NCBI RefSeq assembly: GCF_014203095.1
Contig: NZ_JACHIG010000005.1
Span: 186,001 to 250,000, forward strand
DNA from: Prosthecobacter vanneervenii
GTDB taxonomy: Bacteria; Verrucomicrobiota; Verrucomicrobiia; Verrucomicrobiales; Verrucomicrobiaceae
Direction: 5' to 3'
DNA: 64,000 bases
A program made the position numbers and the translations under genes. Below, in pieces: positions 17,022 to 26,061 of the stretch. Every line of letters starts with the position of its first letter. Position 1 is the first letter of the stretch. The notes beneath the pieces are model-generated. The model ran no database searches, was not told the DNA's origin, and was given only the letters and a program-made list of their open reading frames with translations.

Positions 17022-18017
17022 ATGAAACATCTGCTCCTCTCCCTGCTTGCCGCGTCCGGCCTGATGGCCGCTGATCACGTCGTCTATGAACCCGCCGGTG
17101 CGGCTAAAGGAAAGCACATCGTGCTGCTCTCTGGCGACGAGGAATACCGCAGCGAGGAGGCCATGCCCATGCTGGGCAAGCTCCTGAGCCAGCGCCACGG
17201 CTTTAAATGCACCGTGCTTTTCAGCCTGGGCGCAGACGGCACCATCGATCCCAAAAACGGAGCCAGCCTGCCCCACCCCGAGGCGCTGGACAGCGCGGAC
17301 GCCATCGTGATGCTGCTGCGCTTCCGCCACTGGGACGAGGCCACCACCAAGAAATTTGAAGCTGCGGTGAACCGCGGCATCCCCATCGTGGCCCTGCGCA
17401 CCAGCACGCATGCCTTCAACGGCTACCCGAAGGACAGCCCCTATGCCGCGTGGAACTTCAACAACAACGGCGGCTGGGGTAAAAAATTCCTCGGCGAGAC
17501 CTGGGTGAGCCATTGGGGCAAGCACAAGGTCGAGGCCACTCGTGGCGTCATCGAAGCTGCCAATGCGAATCATCCCGTGCTCACCGCCGTGAGCGATCTC
17601 TTTGCCAACACGGATGTGTATGAAGCCGCCCCGCCTGCCGACTCCATCATCCTGGTGCGCGGCCAGATCCTCCAGGGCATGACGCCCGACACCGCCCCCG
17701 CCAGCTACCGCAAAGCCACCGCCGCCAAGGTGGAGCAGGAGGTGAACAGCCCCATGATGCCCGTGGCCTGGCTGCGCGTGGTGAAGAACGACGCCGGCAC
17801 CGAAAACAAGATCCTGGCCACTACGATGGGTGCCGCCACCGACCTGACCAACGAAGGCCTCCGCCGCATGGTGGTGAACGGCGTGTACTGGGGTTTGGGC
17901 CTCAACGTGCCCGAGAAGGCCGACGTGACCCCCGTGGGGGAGTACAAGCCCACGATGTACGGCTTCGGCGAGTTCAAGAAGGGACTGAAGCCGGATGACT
18001 TTGTGATGGGGAAGTGA
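17022..18017 (+). CDS. Secreted ThuA-domain protein
   Basis: A 331-residue exported protein; ATG 17022 begins the signal 'MKHLLLSLLAASGLMAAD'. The mature part has the class-I-glutamine-amidotransferase-like ThuA fold: 'HIVLLSGDEEYRSEEAMPML', then 'DAIVMLLRFRHWDE', 'IPIVALRTSTHAF' and 'PVAWLRVVKNDAG'. ThuA-like proteins are abundant in Planctomycetes/Verrucomicrobia and linked to sugar metabolism, but the reaction is not settled. The first family-B repeat starts 82 bp after its stop. Confidence 0.85.
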   Translation: MKHLLLSLLAASGLMAADHVVYEPAGAAKGKHIVLLSGDEEYRSEEAMPMLGKLLSQRHGFKCTVLFSLGADGTIDPKNGASLPHPEALDSADAIVMLLRFRHWDEATTKKFEAAVNRGIPIVALRTSTHAFNGYPKDSPYAAWNFNNNGGWGKKFLGETWVSHWGKHKVEATRGVIEAANANHPVLTAVSDLFANTDVYEAAPPADSIILVRGQILQGMTPDTAPASYRKATAAKVEQEVNSPMMPVAWLRVVKNDAGTENKILATTMGAATDLTNEGLRRMVVNGVYWGLGLNVPEKADVTPVGEYKPTMYGFGEFKKGLKPDDFVMGK

Positions 18018-18098
18018 GGGATTGATTTCGAGCGAGGCTTCGCAACGACGAAAGAGTGAAGCTGCCGCTTCCGAGCGTCTCGTGGCGTGTGTGCTGTC

Positions 18099-18242
18099 GT
18101 AGGATGGGTGTGGCGTAAGCCCGCCCGTCCATCAGCGTACGGCAAACACTATGGCTTACGGTCGTCCTGGTGGTCGGGCGATTTGGCGGAGTAGTGTTCG
18201 TGTGATGAAGAGCATCCTGTGCGCCAAACACACCCAACCTAC
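18099..18242 (+). repeat. Family-B repeat, copy 1 (upstream of RAYT)
   Basis: A 144-bp unit bounded by GTAGGATGGGTGTGGCG and ...CACACCCAACCTAC, so the termini are imperfect inverted repeats. Internal landmarks are 'GCCCGCCCGTCCATCAGCG', 'TACGGCAAACACTATGG', 'GGTCGTCCTGGTGGTCGGGC' and 'GATGAAGAGC'. It could fold into a long hairpin on single-stranded DNA. The gene-free stretch 18018-18450 is essentially this copy, copy 2 and short linkers. Confidence 0.9.
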
Positions 18243-18264
18243 GACGAAGCGCACCGCTCCAGCA

Positions 18265-18408
18265 GTAGGATGGGTGTCGCGACAGCCCGCCCGTCCATCA
18301 GCGTACGGCAAACACCTCGGTGTACGGTCGTCCTGGTGGTCGGGCGGTTTGGCGGAGGAGTGTTCGTGTGATGAAGAGCACCCTGCGCGCCAAACACACC
18401 CAACCTAC
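18265..18408 (+). repeat. Family-B repeat, copy 2 (upstream of RAYT)
   Basis: A second 144-bp unit in the same orientation as copy 1, 22 bp after it, with the same boundaries (GTAGGATGGGTGT...ACCCAACCTAC) and internal landmarks. It is followed by 'GAATGGCTTGCACTGCGC', a linker whose near-copy 'GAATGGCCTGCGTTGCGC' follows copy 3, so the duplicated unit includes the linker. The RAYT start codon is 43 bp downstream. Confidence 0.9.
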
Positions 18409-18450
18409 GAATGGCTTGCACTGCGCCATTCGACATCCAATTCTCCGTTT

Positions 18451-19161
18451 ATGCCATGGACGATTCCCTCCATCATTCCTTTGCCGGTTGATTTCAAAGG
18501 GTTTGATCCGCGCAGTTCAATACCATCAGGAGACTTCACCAAGTATGAGCGCCATCTCCCGCACTGGAGGCTGCCGGGTGCTGCTTACTTTGTCACATTC
18601 AGGCTCGCTGATTCAATCCCTGAGGCCATCTTGGTAGAGATGCAGCGTGAGGCTGAATCATGGCGGCAGAAATTGACTGATCGCTCCATTCCGATGTCTG
18701 CCGACGAACGGGCAGAATGGCAGGATTTTCAACGTACCCGCCAGCGCAAACTGGAACGGTTGCTCGATGAAGGTCATGGCGAATGCCTCTTACGAGAGGC
18801 GCGGCATCGACGCGTGGTGGTTGAGGCGCTGCATCATTTCGAAGGCCAGCGCTGCGAAATGCTTTCCTATGCGGTGATGCCCAATCACGTCCATGTTATG
18901 TGCCGATTATCAGGCGGGTATCGATTGGAGGATGTGTGCAACTCATGGAAGTGGTTCACCGCCCAGCACATCCAGCGGAGCCTCGGCCGGAAAGGGCCTC
19001 TGTGGCAGGATGAAAACTTTGACCGCATCATTCGTGATGCAGAACATTATCAGGCCACCGTCCGCTACATCGCCAAGAATCCCATCAAAGCCAAGTTGAC
19101 CGCACATGAAGCCTCCGTGTGGTTTTGCCAGTCGATTCAAGATGCAAATCGCCCTTCGTAG
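18451..19161 (+). CDS. REP-associated tyrosine transposase (RAYT), complete
   Basis: A 236-residue Y1/HUH transposase of the IS200-related RAYT group. 'PHWRLPGAAYFVTFRLADS' opens the domain. The HUH motif is 'HVHVM' (His146, His148) after 'YAVMPN'. The helix with 'VRYIAKNPIKAKL' carries the probable catalytic Tyr and the family's NP signature. RAYTs nick and join single-stranded REP DNA, usually the palindromes near their own gene. The ATG at 18451 starts the conserved part; the open frame runs further upstream only through repeat copies. The TAG stop is part of the next repeat copy. Two 144-bp repeats lie on each side. Confidence 0.9.
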   Translation: MPWTIPSIIPLPVDFKGFDPRSSIPSGDFTKYERHLPHWRLPGAAYFVTFRLADSIPEAILVEMQREAESWRQKLTDRSIPMSADERAEWQDFQRTRQRKLERLLDEGHGECLLREARHRRVVVEALHHFEGQRCEMLSYAVMPNHVHVMCRLSGGYRLEDVCNSWKWFTAQHIQRSLGRKGPLWQDENFDRIIRDAEHYQATVRYIAKNPIKAKLTAHEASVWFCQSIQDANRPS

Positions 19162-19300
19162 GACGGGTTTGGCGCAAGCCCGCCCGTCCATCAGCGTACG
19201 GCAAACACCATGGCGTACGGTCGTCCTGGTGGTCGGGCGGTTTGGCGAAGATCGTCTCAAGACGTCGAAAAGTCTTCGACGCCAAACACACCCAACCTAC
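19158..19300 (+). repeat. Family-B repeat, copy 3 (overlaps RAYT stop codon)
   Basis: A 143-bp unit starting GTAGGACGGGTTTGGCG, whose bases 2-4 are the TAG stop of the RAYT. It ends CACACCCAACCTAC at 19300. Same orientation and core ('CCGTCCATCAGCGTACGGC', 'GTCGTCCTGGTGGTCGGGC') as copies 1 and 2; the short segment before the right terminus differs ('GACGTCGAAAAGTCTTCGAC'). Confidence 0.9.
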
Positions 19301-19323
19301 GAATGGCCTGCGTTGCGCTAGCA

Positions 19324-19465
19324 GTAGGATGGGTGTGGCGTAAGCCCGCCCGTCCATCAGCGTACGGCAAGCATCATGGCGTGCGAACACGCTCATTGTC
19401 GGGCGGTTTGGCGTAGAGCGCGTTGGAGCAACGAAAGCTGCCGCCGCCAAACACACCCAACCTAC
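19324..19465 (+). repeat. Family-B repeat, copy 4 (downstream of RAYT)
   Basis: A 142-bp unit, the most diverged of the four. It keeps the termini (GTAGGATGGGTGTGGCG... and ...CACACCCAACCTAC), but the centre reads 'GGCGTGCGAACACGCTCATT' instead of the usual GTCGTCCTGG segment. The gene-free stretch 19162-19490 consists of copies 3 and 4 plus short linkers. Confidence 0.85.
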
Positions 19466-19490
19466 TTTCCGGGCAGCGCCAGCTCCCTGG

Positions 19491-20270
19491 TCACTTCAGC
19501 TCAAACACAAACGGCAGGCCCTGGGCGGTCATCATGGCTTTTTCCTTGGCCATGTAGCGGTCGGCCAGTTTGGAGAAGGTGCCGTCGGTGCGCATGCGGG
19601 AAAGGACTTCGTTGACCTTGGCTTTGAGCTCGGTGTTTCCCTGTTTCAGCGCCACGGCCCAGACTTCCTCGCGCAGCGGGGCCAGCAGGGCGCGGGTCTT
19701 GGCGGCGTGCTTGGCGTGGTAGTTCATGATGGAGAGCTGGTCGTAGATCCAGGCGTCCACGTTGCCATTCACCACCTCCATCACGCAGGATACATCGGCA
19801 TCCAGGGCGATGATCTTGGCTTCCTTGAGGTTCGCGCGTGCCCAGCTCTCTCCCGTGGTGCCCAGGCGCACAGCGATCTTGCGGCCCGGTGCTTTCAAAT
19901 CGTCGGCGTTTTGCAGCGTGGAGTCTTTGGCCACGAGCACGGCCAGCCCGGTCTTCACGTAGGGCTCGGAGAAGTCGATGGACTGGCGGCGCTCAGGCGT
20001 GGCCGTCATGGAGGAGATGACGAGGTCGATGGAGCCGGAGCGCAGCGCGGTGATGAGGCCGTCGAAGTTGATGTTGCGGAACTCGACTTCTTTGCCGAGC
20101 GACTTGGCGATCTCGCGCCCTACCTCGATGTCTACGCCGGTGATGTTGCCGGATTCATCCACGAACTCAAAGGGTGGATACGTGGCATCCGTGCCGATGA
20201 TGAGCTTGTTGCCACGGGAGCAGGCACTTAGCAGCAGGCAGAGGAAGAAAGCGGAAAGGAGGTGCTTCAT
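19491..20270 (-). CDS. Amino-acid-type ABC transporter substrate-binding lipoprotein
   Basis: A 259-residue periplasmic binding protein (SBP_bac_3). ATG 20270 starts a lipoprotein signal 'MKHLLSAFFLCLLLSACS'. 'IIGTDATYPPFEFVDESGNI' is the typical first strand for polar amino acid receptors, followed by 'GVDIEVGREIAKSLGK', 'LVISSMTATPERRQSIDFSE' and 'AVRLGTTGESWA'. No permease or ATPase gene is adjacent, so it may work with a distant transporter or as a sensor. An imperfect inverted repeat lies just upstream. Confidence 0.88.
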   Translation of the reverse strand: MKHLLSAFFLCLLLSACSRGNKLIIGTDATYPPFEFVDESGNITGVDIEVGREIAKSLGKEVEFRNINFDGLITALRSGSIDLVISSMTATPERRQSIDFSEPYVKTGLAVLVAKDSTLQNADDLKAPGRKIAVRLGTTGESWARANLKEAKIIALDADVSCVMEVVNGNVDAWIYDQLSIMNYHAKHAAKTRALLAPLREEVWAVALKQGNTELKAKVNEVLSRMRTDGTFSKLADRYMAKEKAMMTAQGLPFVFELK

Positions 20271-20287
20271 GAGGAATCGGTTTTTTT

Positions 20288-20368
20288 GAACCACTAATCG
20301 AACACTAATCAGACACTAATGCCAGAGTCTGAATTATGAGTGTTCCATTAGTGTGAGATTAGTGGTTC
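20288..20368. repeat. Inverted repeat between nadE and the binding-protein gene
   Basis: Arms 20288-20309 (GAACCACTAATCGAACACTA...) and 20347-20368 match at 20 of 22 positions in inverted orientation, with a 37-bp spacer that holds a further ACACTAAT copy. It is built from repeated CACTAAT units, unlike the GC-rich neighbourhood. It may act as a transcript-end hairpin for nadE, but no clean T-run follows on the minus strand. Confidence 0.6.
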
Positions 20369-20381
20369 TTGTTTTTGGTTC

Positions 20382-22328
20382 TTACCCCAGCTCTCCCGCG
20401 TAATCGCTGGGCATGCGCCAGTCGCCGCGCGGAGAGAGGGCCACGGAGCCGACCTTAGGGCCGTCGGGCACGACGGAGCGCTTGAACTGATTTTGCGCGA
20501 AACGCCTGAAGAAGAGCGCCAGCCATTTGGAGATGGTGGCGTCGTCATACACTCCGGCAAAGGCCTGAGCGGCCAGCCAACGGATCTTCTCGGCATTACT
20601 GCCATGACGCACGAAGTGGAAGAGGAAGAAGTCATGCAGCTCATACGGGCCGATGGTGTCTTCGGTCTTCTGCTGCAGGGAGGCATCGGCCGCCAGCGGC
20701 AGCAGCTCGGGGGTGATGGGGGTGTCGGCGATGTCGCGCAGCACCTCGCCCGCCTTTTCCGCAAAGGGGCCTGCGGCGCACCACTCGATGAGGTAGCGCA
20801 CCAGTGTCTTGGGCACGCCGGTGTTCACGTGGTACATGGACATGTGGTCGCCATTGAAGGTGCACCAGCCCAGCGCCGCCTCGGAGAGGTCTCCGGTGCC
20901 GATGACGATGCCGCCGGTCTTGTTGGCCACGTCCATCAGGATCTGCGTGCGTTCGCGGGCCTGCGAATTTTCATAGGTGGCATCGTGCTGATGCTCGGAG
21001 TGGCCGATGTCCGCAAAGTGCTGATGCACGGCCTCATTGATGGAGATGGTGCGCAGCTCCACATTCAGCGCCTCGGCCAGCTTTTCGGCATTGCCCTTCG
21101 TGCGGGTGGTGGTGCCAAAGCCGGGCATCGTAATGGTCAGCACCGCACTAGATGGCATGCCTGCACGGCGCAGCGCCTCCAGCACCACGAGCAGCGCCAG
21201 GGTGGAGTCCAGCCCGCCCGAGAGTCCCAGCACGGCTGTCTTGGCCCGCGCCTGCTTGAGCCTGCGTGCCAATCCGGTGGCCTGGATGGCAAAGATCTCT
21301 TCGCACACCGCCGCACGGTCCGCTTTGGCCGAGGGCACAAACGGATGAGCGGTGACGGGTCGCAGAAGAGTGTCTGCTTCTCCGAGCGCAGCACCGAGGC
21401 TGAAAGCCACGCGGCGGAAGCCGATGCTGCCCGCCTCATCGCGGAAGGCGGTGCTCTTCAGGCGGTCATGCGCCAGATGCTGCACATCCACATCGGTGAT
21501 GATGGCACGGGTTTCAAAAGAGAAGCGCTCGGTCTCGCCCAGCAGGCTGCCGTTTTCCGCCACGAGTCCATGCCCCGAGTACACCACGTCGGTGGTGGAT
21601 TCCCCAGCGCCTGCCCCGGCATAGAGGTAGGCGGCCAGGCAGCGCGCCGACTGCTGCGCCACGAGGTGGCGGCGGTAGGGGGCCTTTCCCAGCACCTCCG
21701 TGCTGGCGGAGGGATTGGCCAGCAGCACGGCTCCGGCCAGCGCCAGATGGCTGGAAGGCGGGATGACCGTCCACAAGTCCTCGCAAATCTCCACGCCGAG
21801 CACAAAGCCCGGCACGTCCAGCGCCTCGAAGAGCAGATTGCCGAGGGCCACCTCCTGATCATGCAGGCGCAGTGAGGTGGCGGTCAGCGTGTGTGCGGGG
21901 GAGAACCAGCGCCGCTCGTAGAACTCCGCTGAATTGGGCAGAAAGGTCTTGGGCACCAGGCCGAGGATGCGGCCCTTGGCCAGCACGGCGGCCACGTTGT
22001 AGAGGCGGTCCTGCACACGCAGCGGCAGGCCCACCACGAGCACACAGGGCAGATCCTGAGTGGCCTGAATGAGATCTCCCAGGCCCTTCAGGGCGGCATC
22101 CAGCAACACCGAAGTGTGAAACAGGTCCGCGCAGGAGTAGCCGGTGAGGCTCAGCTCTGGAAACACCGCCAGCCTGCAGCCGCGCTGTGCCAGCGTGCGC
22201 GCCTCGCGGGCGATAATGGCGACGTTTTTGCCCACATCTCCCAGCACCAGCTCCGGGGACACAGCGGCGACACGTACAAAGCCAAGTCGTTCACGGGTGG
22301 AGGTCGGTGTAGGTGCTGGTCGGGGCAT
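20382..22328 (-). CDS. nadE: Glutamine-dependent NAD+ synthetase
   Basis: A 648-residue two-domain enzyme converting nicotinate adenine dinucleotide to NAD+ with glutamine. The N-terminal nitrilase-type glutaminase has the Glu ('[10 protein letters not shown]'), Lys ('VPKTFLPN') and Cys ('GVEICEDLW') of the catalytic triad. The C-terminal synthetase has the ATP P-loop '[15 protein letters not shown]' and '[16 protein letters not shown]'. Length fits the bacterial/eukaryotic glutamine-dependent class. ATG 22328 is preferred; a start at 22343 is possible. Confidence 0.95.
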   Translation of the reverse strand: MPRPAPTPTSTRERLGFVRVAAVSPELVLGDVGKNVAIIAREARTLAQRGCRLAVFPELSLTGYSCADLFHTSVLLDAALKGLGDLIQATQDLPCVLVVGLPLRVQDRLYNVAAVLAKGRILGLVPKTFLPNSAEFYERRWFSPAHTLTATSLRLHDQEVALGNLLFEALDVPGFVLGVEICEDLWTVIPPSSHLALAGAVLLANPSASTEVLGKAPYRRHLVAQQSARCLAAYLYAGAGAGESTTDVVYSGHGLVAENGSLLGETERFSFETRAIITDVDVQHLAHDRLKSTAFRDEAGSIGFRRVAFSLGAALGEADTLLRPVTAHPFVPSAKADRAAVCEEIFAIQATGLARRLKQARAKTAVLGLSGGLDSTLALLVVLEALRRAGMPSSAVLTITMPGFGTTTRTKGNAEKLAEALNVELRTISINEAVHQHFADIGHSEHQHDATYENSQARERTQILMDVANKTGGIVIGTGDLSEAALGWCTFNGDHMSMYHVNTGVPKTLVRYLIEWCAAGPFAEKAGEVLRDIADTPITPELLPLAADASLQQKTEDTIGPYELHDFFLFHFVRHGSNAEKIRWLAAQAFAGVYDDATISKWLALFFRRFAQNQFKRSVVPDGPKVGSVALSPRGDWRMPSDYAGELG

Positions 22329-22388
22329 CGCGGAAACTAGCACGTGGTGTGCAGGGTTTGCGAGGGGGAAATACGAAGGCTGATGCAG

Positions 22389-25300
22389 CTACTTCAACGT
22401 TTGCAGCCACGCGACGAGATCCGCCAGCCCCTGGGGGCCGATGGCTCCGGCAAGGCCGGGGGGCATGAGGGACTGCTTGAGCTCTTCGCTTTTGGCGATG
22501 CTGGATTTCTTCACCGGAGTGGAGGCTCCGCCGGCGATGCGGAGGGTCAGTTCGGTGTCGGTTTCGCTGATGGGATAGCCGGTGACGACGTAGCCTTCCT
22601 TCATCGTGATCTGGCGGCCGACGAAGCTGTGCTCGATGGCGGCGCTGGGATACATGATGGCGGTGAAGAGGCCTTCGGCGGAGAGCTTGGCTCCGATCAA
22701 GGAGAGGTCGGGGCCGAAGTCGATGTACTGGCCTTTGACGCGGTGGCAGGCGATGCACCCGGCCTGCATGAACATCTGCGGGCCTTTGGCGGCATCGCCT
22801 TTGAGCTTTACGAGTTCGGGCAGCTTGGGGAAGTTTTCCAAACCCTGTGCGGCAGGGAGTGGCAGAGCTGTCGCGGCCTCGCTCCGCAGCCCGGCATCGG
22901 TGCTGCGGCTGAGCGCCAGCGCGGCCTGGTCTTTGAAGTCGGCAGGCAGTTTGCCTTCGCTGTGCCAGCGCAGAATGTTGCGCCCGCCTTCGCCGCTGAG
23001 CGCGAGGGAGTCGATGATGGCATGGCGCACGCTCAGGTCTTTCTCCTGCCAGAAGGCTTGGTTCAAAACGGCCACCGAGGCGCGGTCGCTCACACGGCCC
23101 AGCGCGGTGACGAGTGTCTTGGCCGCAGCAGGATCGGCGGTCTTGAGGAAACGCAGCGCGCCATCGCGATTCATGGCGATGAGGCGCGCCGCATTCACCG
23201 ACTCCGGCGCATTCGGATTGGCGACGATGTAGTCGAGCAGTTCCTTTTCGAAGCCAGTGAGGTTCAGACGCTCGACGAGGGAGATGAACTCCGGTTTGCC
23301 GATAACGGGCTTGAGCAGCGAGTCCAGTCGCGCCTTGGCCTCGGGATTCGAGGCGATGGTGTTGCGGTCGAGCAGCGCGGTGGCGGCGAGGGCGGTTTCG
23401 GCGTCGGCTTTGAGGAAGATGGTCAGCGCGGCTTTGGCGACTTCCTCGCGGTGGTGATACTGCATCAATTGCAATGCTCGAAGGTGTTTGAGCGGATTGA
23501 ATGATGCTTGCAAGCCTCCTTTATCGCCCAAACCAGCGAGCTTCGTGATCAGGCCTGCGGTTTGCTCAGCTTTGGCTCGGTATTGAACCACCCACATCAA
23601 ATCGATAGTCGTGTCGATACTCGCGTTGAACGTTCGTTCGGTGTTCGCTCCGGACACTTTTATGCGTTCATCTGCGTGCTGATTCGCTCCGATTCCGGCA
23701 GCTTCCAACATCCAACGGTCTCCCAACGGAGTGCGATCTGAGCATTCACCCCAAAGTTTGGATGCTGCTTCACTTCCATCAAACCTTAATGCAATCGCCG
23801 CTTCCCGGCGAACCGCAGGCGAAGCGTCTTTCACGACCTTTGCGATCGCCTCGCGCAACATCTCAGGATGCGCTTGCTGCAGCAGACGGCGAGCGACGCG
23901 GATGGCGGTGATGCGGATGTTGGGATCGGTGTCGGCGAGGGCTTGGGTGAGGCACTCGGGAAGGGTCAGGTCGTGCGGGTTGGGTTTGTCGGAACCGGGA
24001 TTGAGGCGCTCCCACTCATGAGCTGAGAGCAGCCACAGGGCACGGGCGCGATGCTGTGGGACAGATTTGGTGTCGCGGAAGAGCTTGTGAAGCTCGGGCT
24101 CAGCTTCGGAGCCGATTTCTTCGAGCTTCTTCCATGCAAGATAACGCTGATCTTCATTCGGTGACTTCAGCGCAGCCACGGCTCCTTCGACGGTGTCCAG
24201 CTTCACACTCGGGGTCTGATACTTCTCCGCCGCCTTCGTTGTCACGCGGAACAATCTTCCCCGCGTCACATCTCCCATCCCATGTCCACCGACACCAGGA
24301 TCATACCAGTCGGCCACAATCAATGACCCATCCGGTGCCACGGCGACGTCACTGGGGCGGAACCAGCGGTCCTTGGTGCCTTCGAGGATGTTGACGATCT
24401 CGGCTTTATAGCCTGCACCGTCGGGCTGGGTGATGTAGGCGCGGACGACGTTGGGGCCGGCATCGCAATGGATGGGTTGGCCGTGGAAGATGCTGGGGAG
24501 CAGATCACCTTCATAGACCTGCATGCCGGTGGGGCTGCCGGCGCCGGTTTGCAGCAGGTTGGGGATGACGCCGGGGTCGTTTTGATGCCAGTGGCGCAGG
24601 GGGATCTCGCTCTCCCAGCCGATGCGTGGCGTCTGCCAGCCAGCGCCGGTCATTTCGTCGGAGTAGCCGTAGTTGCCGAACTCCATGACGTAGTTGATGC
24701 GCACGCCTTTGTTGCCGTCGTCGTCGTTGTCGGACTGCCACATCGTGCCGTAGCTATCCACGGCCACCTCCCAGTTGTTGCGGAAGTTCCACGCCAGCAC
24801 CTCGACGTTGCTGCCATCCAGTTCGCAGCGGAAGACCATGCCCTGCTGATAGGGGCGGTTGTTTTGGTTGGTGCATTTGACGCCGTGGATGTCGGTGATG
24901 AGCTTGCCGTCCTTGTCGCAGAGCTGCTTGCCAGCGTTGCCAAAGTTGAAGTAGAGACGGCCATCGGGGCCGAAGTGGAAGGCGTGGATGCCGTGGTCGT
25001 GCTGTGCGCCGCCGATTTTGGTGAACATGAGTTCTTTGCGGTCGGCTTTGTCGTCGCCGTTGTCGTCGATGAGCCAGAAGACGTCGTCGCCGCAGGAGAT
25101 GAGGGCCTTGTTGCCGAGCACACAGATGCCGTGGGCGCTGTCCACATCGTGGCCTTGGTGGAAGACGGTGGACTTGTCGGCTTTGGCATCACCATCCGTG
25201 TCTTCGAGGATGAGGATGCGGTCGCCTTCGGCGCGCTCGCCGAGATGCTTGCGGTAGTTCACCACCTCGCAGACCCACACGCGGCCGCGTGCGTCGATGT

Positions 25301-25922
25301 CGATGCTGGAGGGGCTGGCCATCATGGGCTCGCTGGCAAAGAGCTGCACCTTCAGCTCGGGGTGCACATCGAGGGAATCGACGGCGGTTTCAGGATCGTG
25401 CGAGGCGTTGTCGCTGGCGACGATCGTGCCGGGGTTTTCGGTGTACACGCGGAACTCCACGCTGTCGCCACCCTGCTTGGTGCCGCCTTCATCCAGCGCA
25501 CCGCGTGCCTTGAAGCGTTTGGCTCCCGCAGGGAGATTGAATGCGATGACGCTGTTCGCATGCGTGCCGATGCCGTAGTCGATGGCCTTGCCTGCGCTGC
25601 GCAGTTCGGTGCCGCCAGCACTCGCATTCACGCGCACATTGCCCCAGCCGCTCTGCGCGGCTTTCCATTCCACCTCGGTGAGTTTCTTCTCGCTGCCATC
25701 TGCCAGGACGAGGCGTGGCTCGGCCCAGTCTGCCCAGTCAGCGCCATAGCCGTTGCCGCCATCGGTGACGACGAGATACATCTCCTTGGCCCCTTCCAGC
25801 GAGACGTCGATGTCCACGCTGTGTCCGGGCGTGGCATTGGAGATGAGCTTGGACTGAAACAGCGGCTTCGGTGCGGCGAGGAGAAGCGCTGGCGTGAAAA
25901 GGGCGAGCAGGAAGAGTTTCAT
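22389..25922 (-). CDS. PVC-type heme-binding CxxCH protein (NPCBM, dehydrogenase-like propeller, HEAT, cytochrome c)
   Basis: A 1177-residue exported protein from ATG 25922 ('MKLFLLALFTPALLLAA' signal). Domain order: NPCBM-type carbohydrate-binding module about 25-185; membrane-bound-dehydrogenase propeller about 205-570 ('FASEPMMASPSSIDIDARGR', 'VWVCEVVNYRKH'); HEAT-like helices about 600-1000; C-terminal c-type cytochrome with 'GCIACHRVKG' near 1056 and a likely Met ligand in 'SLMPPGLAG'. This architecture is hallmark PVC biology, often found near sugar-degradation genes. Probably a periplasmic electron-transfer oxidoreductase for sugar-type substrates; the substrate is unknown. Confidence 0.9.
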   Translation of the reverse strand: MKLFLLALFTPALLLAAPKPLFQSKLISNATPGHSVDIDVSLEGAKEMYLVVTDGGNGYGADWADWAEPRLVLADGSEKKLTEVEWKAAQSGWGNVRVNASAGGTELRSAGKAIDYGIGTHANSVIAFNLPAGAKRFKARGALDEGGTKQGGDSVEFRVYTENPGTIVASDNASHDPETAVDSLDVHPELKVQLFASEPMMASPSSIDIDARGRVWVCEVVNYRKHLGERAEGDRILILEDTDGDAKADKSTVFHQGHDVDSAHGICVLGNKALISCGDDVFWLIDDNGDDKADRKELMFTKIGGAQHDHGIHAFHFGPDGRLYFNFGNAGKQLCDKDGKLITDIHGVKCTNQNNRPYQQGMVFRCELDGSNVEVLAWNFRNNWEVAVDSYGTMWQSDNDDDGNKGVRINYVMEFGNYGYSDEMTGAGWQTPRIGWESEIPLRHWHQNDPGVIPNLLQTGAGSPTGMQVYEGDLLPSIFHGQPIHCDAGPNVVRAYITQPDGAGYKAEIVNILEGTKDRWFRPSDVAVAPDGSLIVADWYDPGVGGHGMGDVTRGRLFRVTTKAAEKYQTPSVKLDTVEGAVAALKSPNEDQRYLAWKKLEEIGSEAEPELHKLFRDTKSVPQHRARALWLLSAHEWERLNPGSDKPNPHDLTLPECLTQALADTDPNIRITAIRVARRLLQQAHPEMLREAIAKVVKDASPAVRREAAIALRFDGSEAASKLWGECSDRTPLGDRWMLEAAGIGANQHADERIKVSGANTERTFNASIDTTIDLMWVVQYRAKAEQTAGLITKLAGLGDKGGLQASFNPLKHLRALQLMQYHHREEVAKAALTIFLKADAETALAATALLDRNTIASNPEAKARLDSLLKPVIGKPEFISLVERLNLTGFEKELLDYIVANPNAPESVNAARLIAMNRDGALRFLKTADPAAAKTLVTALGRVSDRASVAVLNQAFWQEKDLSVRHAIIDSLALSGEGGRNILRWHSEGKLPADFKDQAALALSRSTDAGLRSEAATALPLPAAQGLENFPKLPELVKLKGDAAKGPQMFMQAGCIACHRVKGQYIDFGPDLSLIGAKLSAEGLFTAIMYPSAAIEHSFVGRQITMKEGYVVTGYPISETDTELTLRIAGGASTPVKKSSIAKSEELKQSLMPPGLAGAIGPQGLADLVAWLQTLK

Positions 25923-25999
25923 GCGGTTGGGGCGGAGAGTACGCCTGAGGCCGTGGGAAACTTCAATCCTGAAAAATGGAGGATGGCGGGCAATTCTTA

Positions 26000-26061
26000 G
26001 TAGTGCGGGCAATCTTGCCCGCAGCGAGCGCTCTCTTCACGGGCAGGATTGCCCGTGCTAC
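26000..26061. repeat. Family-A REP pair between two genes
   Basis: Two REP hairpins: 26004-26023 (TGCGGGCA-ATCT-TGCCCGCA) and 26039-26056 (ACGGGCA-GGAT-TGCCCGT). The outer flanks are GTAGTGC on the left and GCTAC on the right, so the pair forms a larger inverted unit, a BIME-like arrangement. The right flank contains the TAG stop codon of the sigma-factor gene. Confidence 0.85.

Noticed and set aside
18151-18450. N-terminal extension of the RAYT by 100 codons
   Set aside because: The extension only translates the repeat copies; the conserved RAYT domain starts at the ATG at 18451.
18099-19465. Possible CRISPR array from regularly repeated units
   Set aside because: Units are 142-144 bp with nearly identical interiors and short linkers, there are only two per side, and no cas gene is present; a RAYT sits in the middle.
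24468-26000. A 510-codon plus-strand frame antisense to the PVC cytochrome
   Set aside because: Val/Ala/His-rich mirror translation with no motif; the opposite strand has a complete signal peptide and CxxCH motif.
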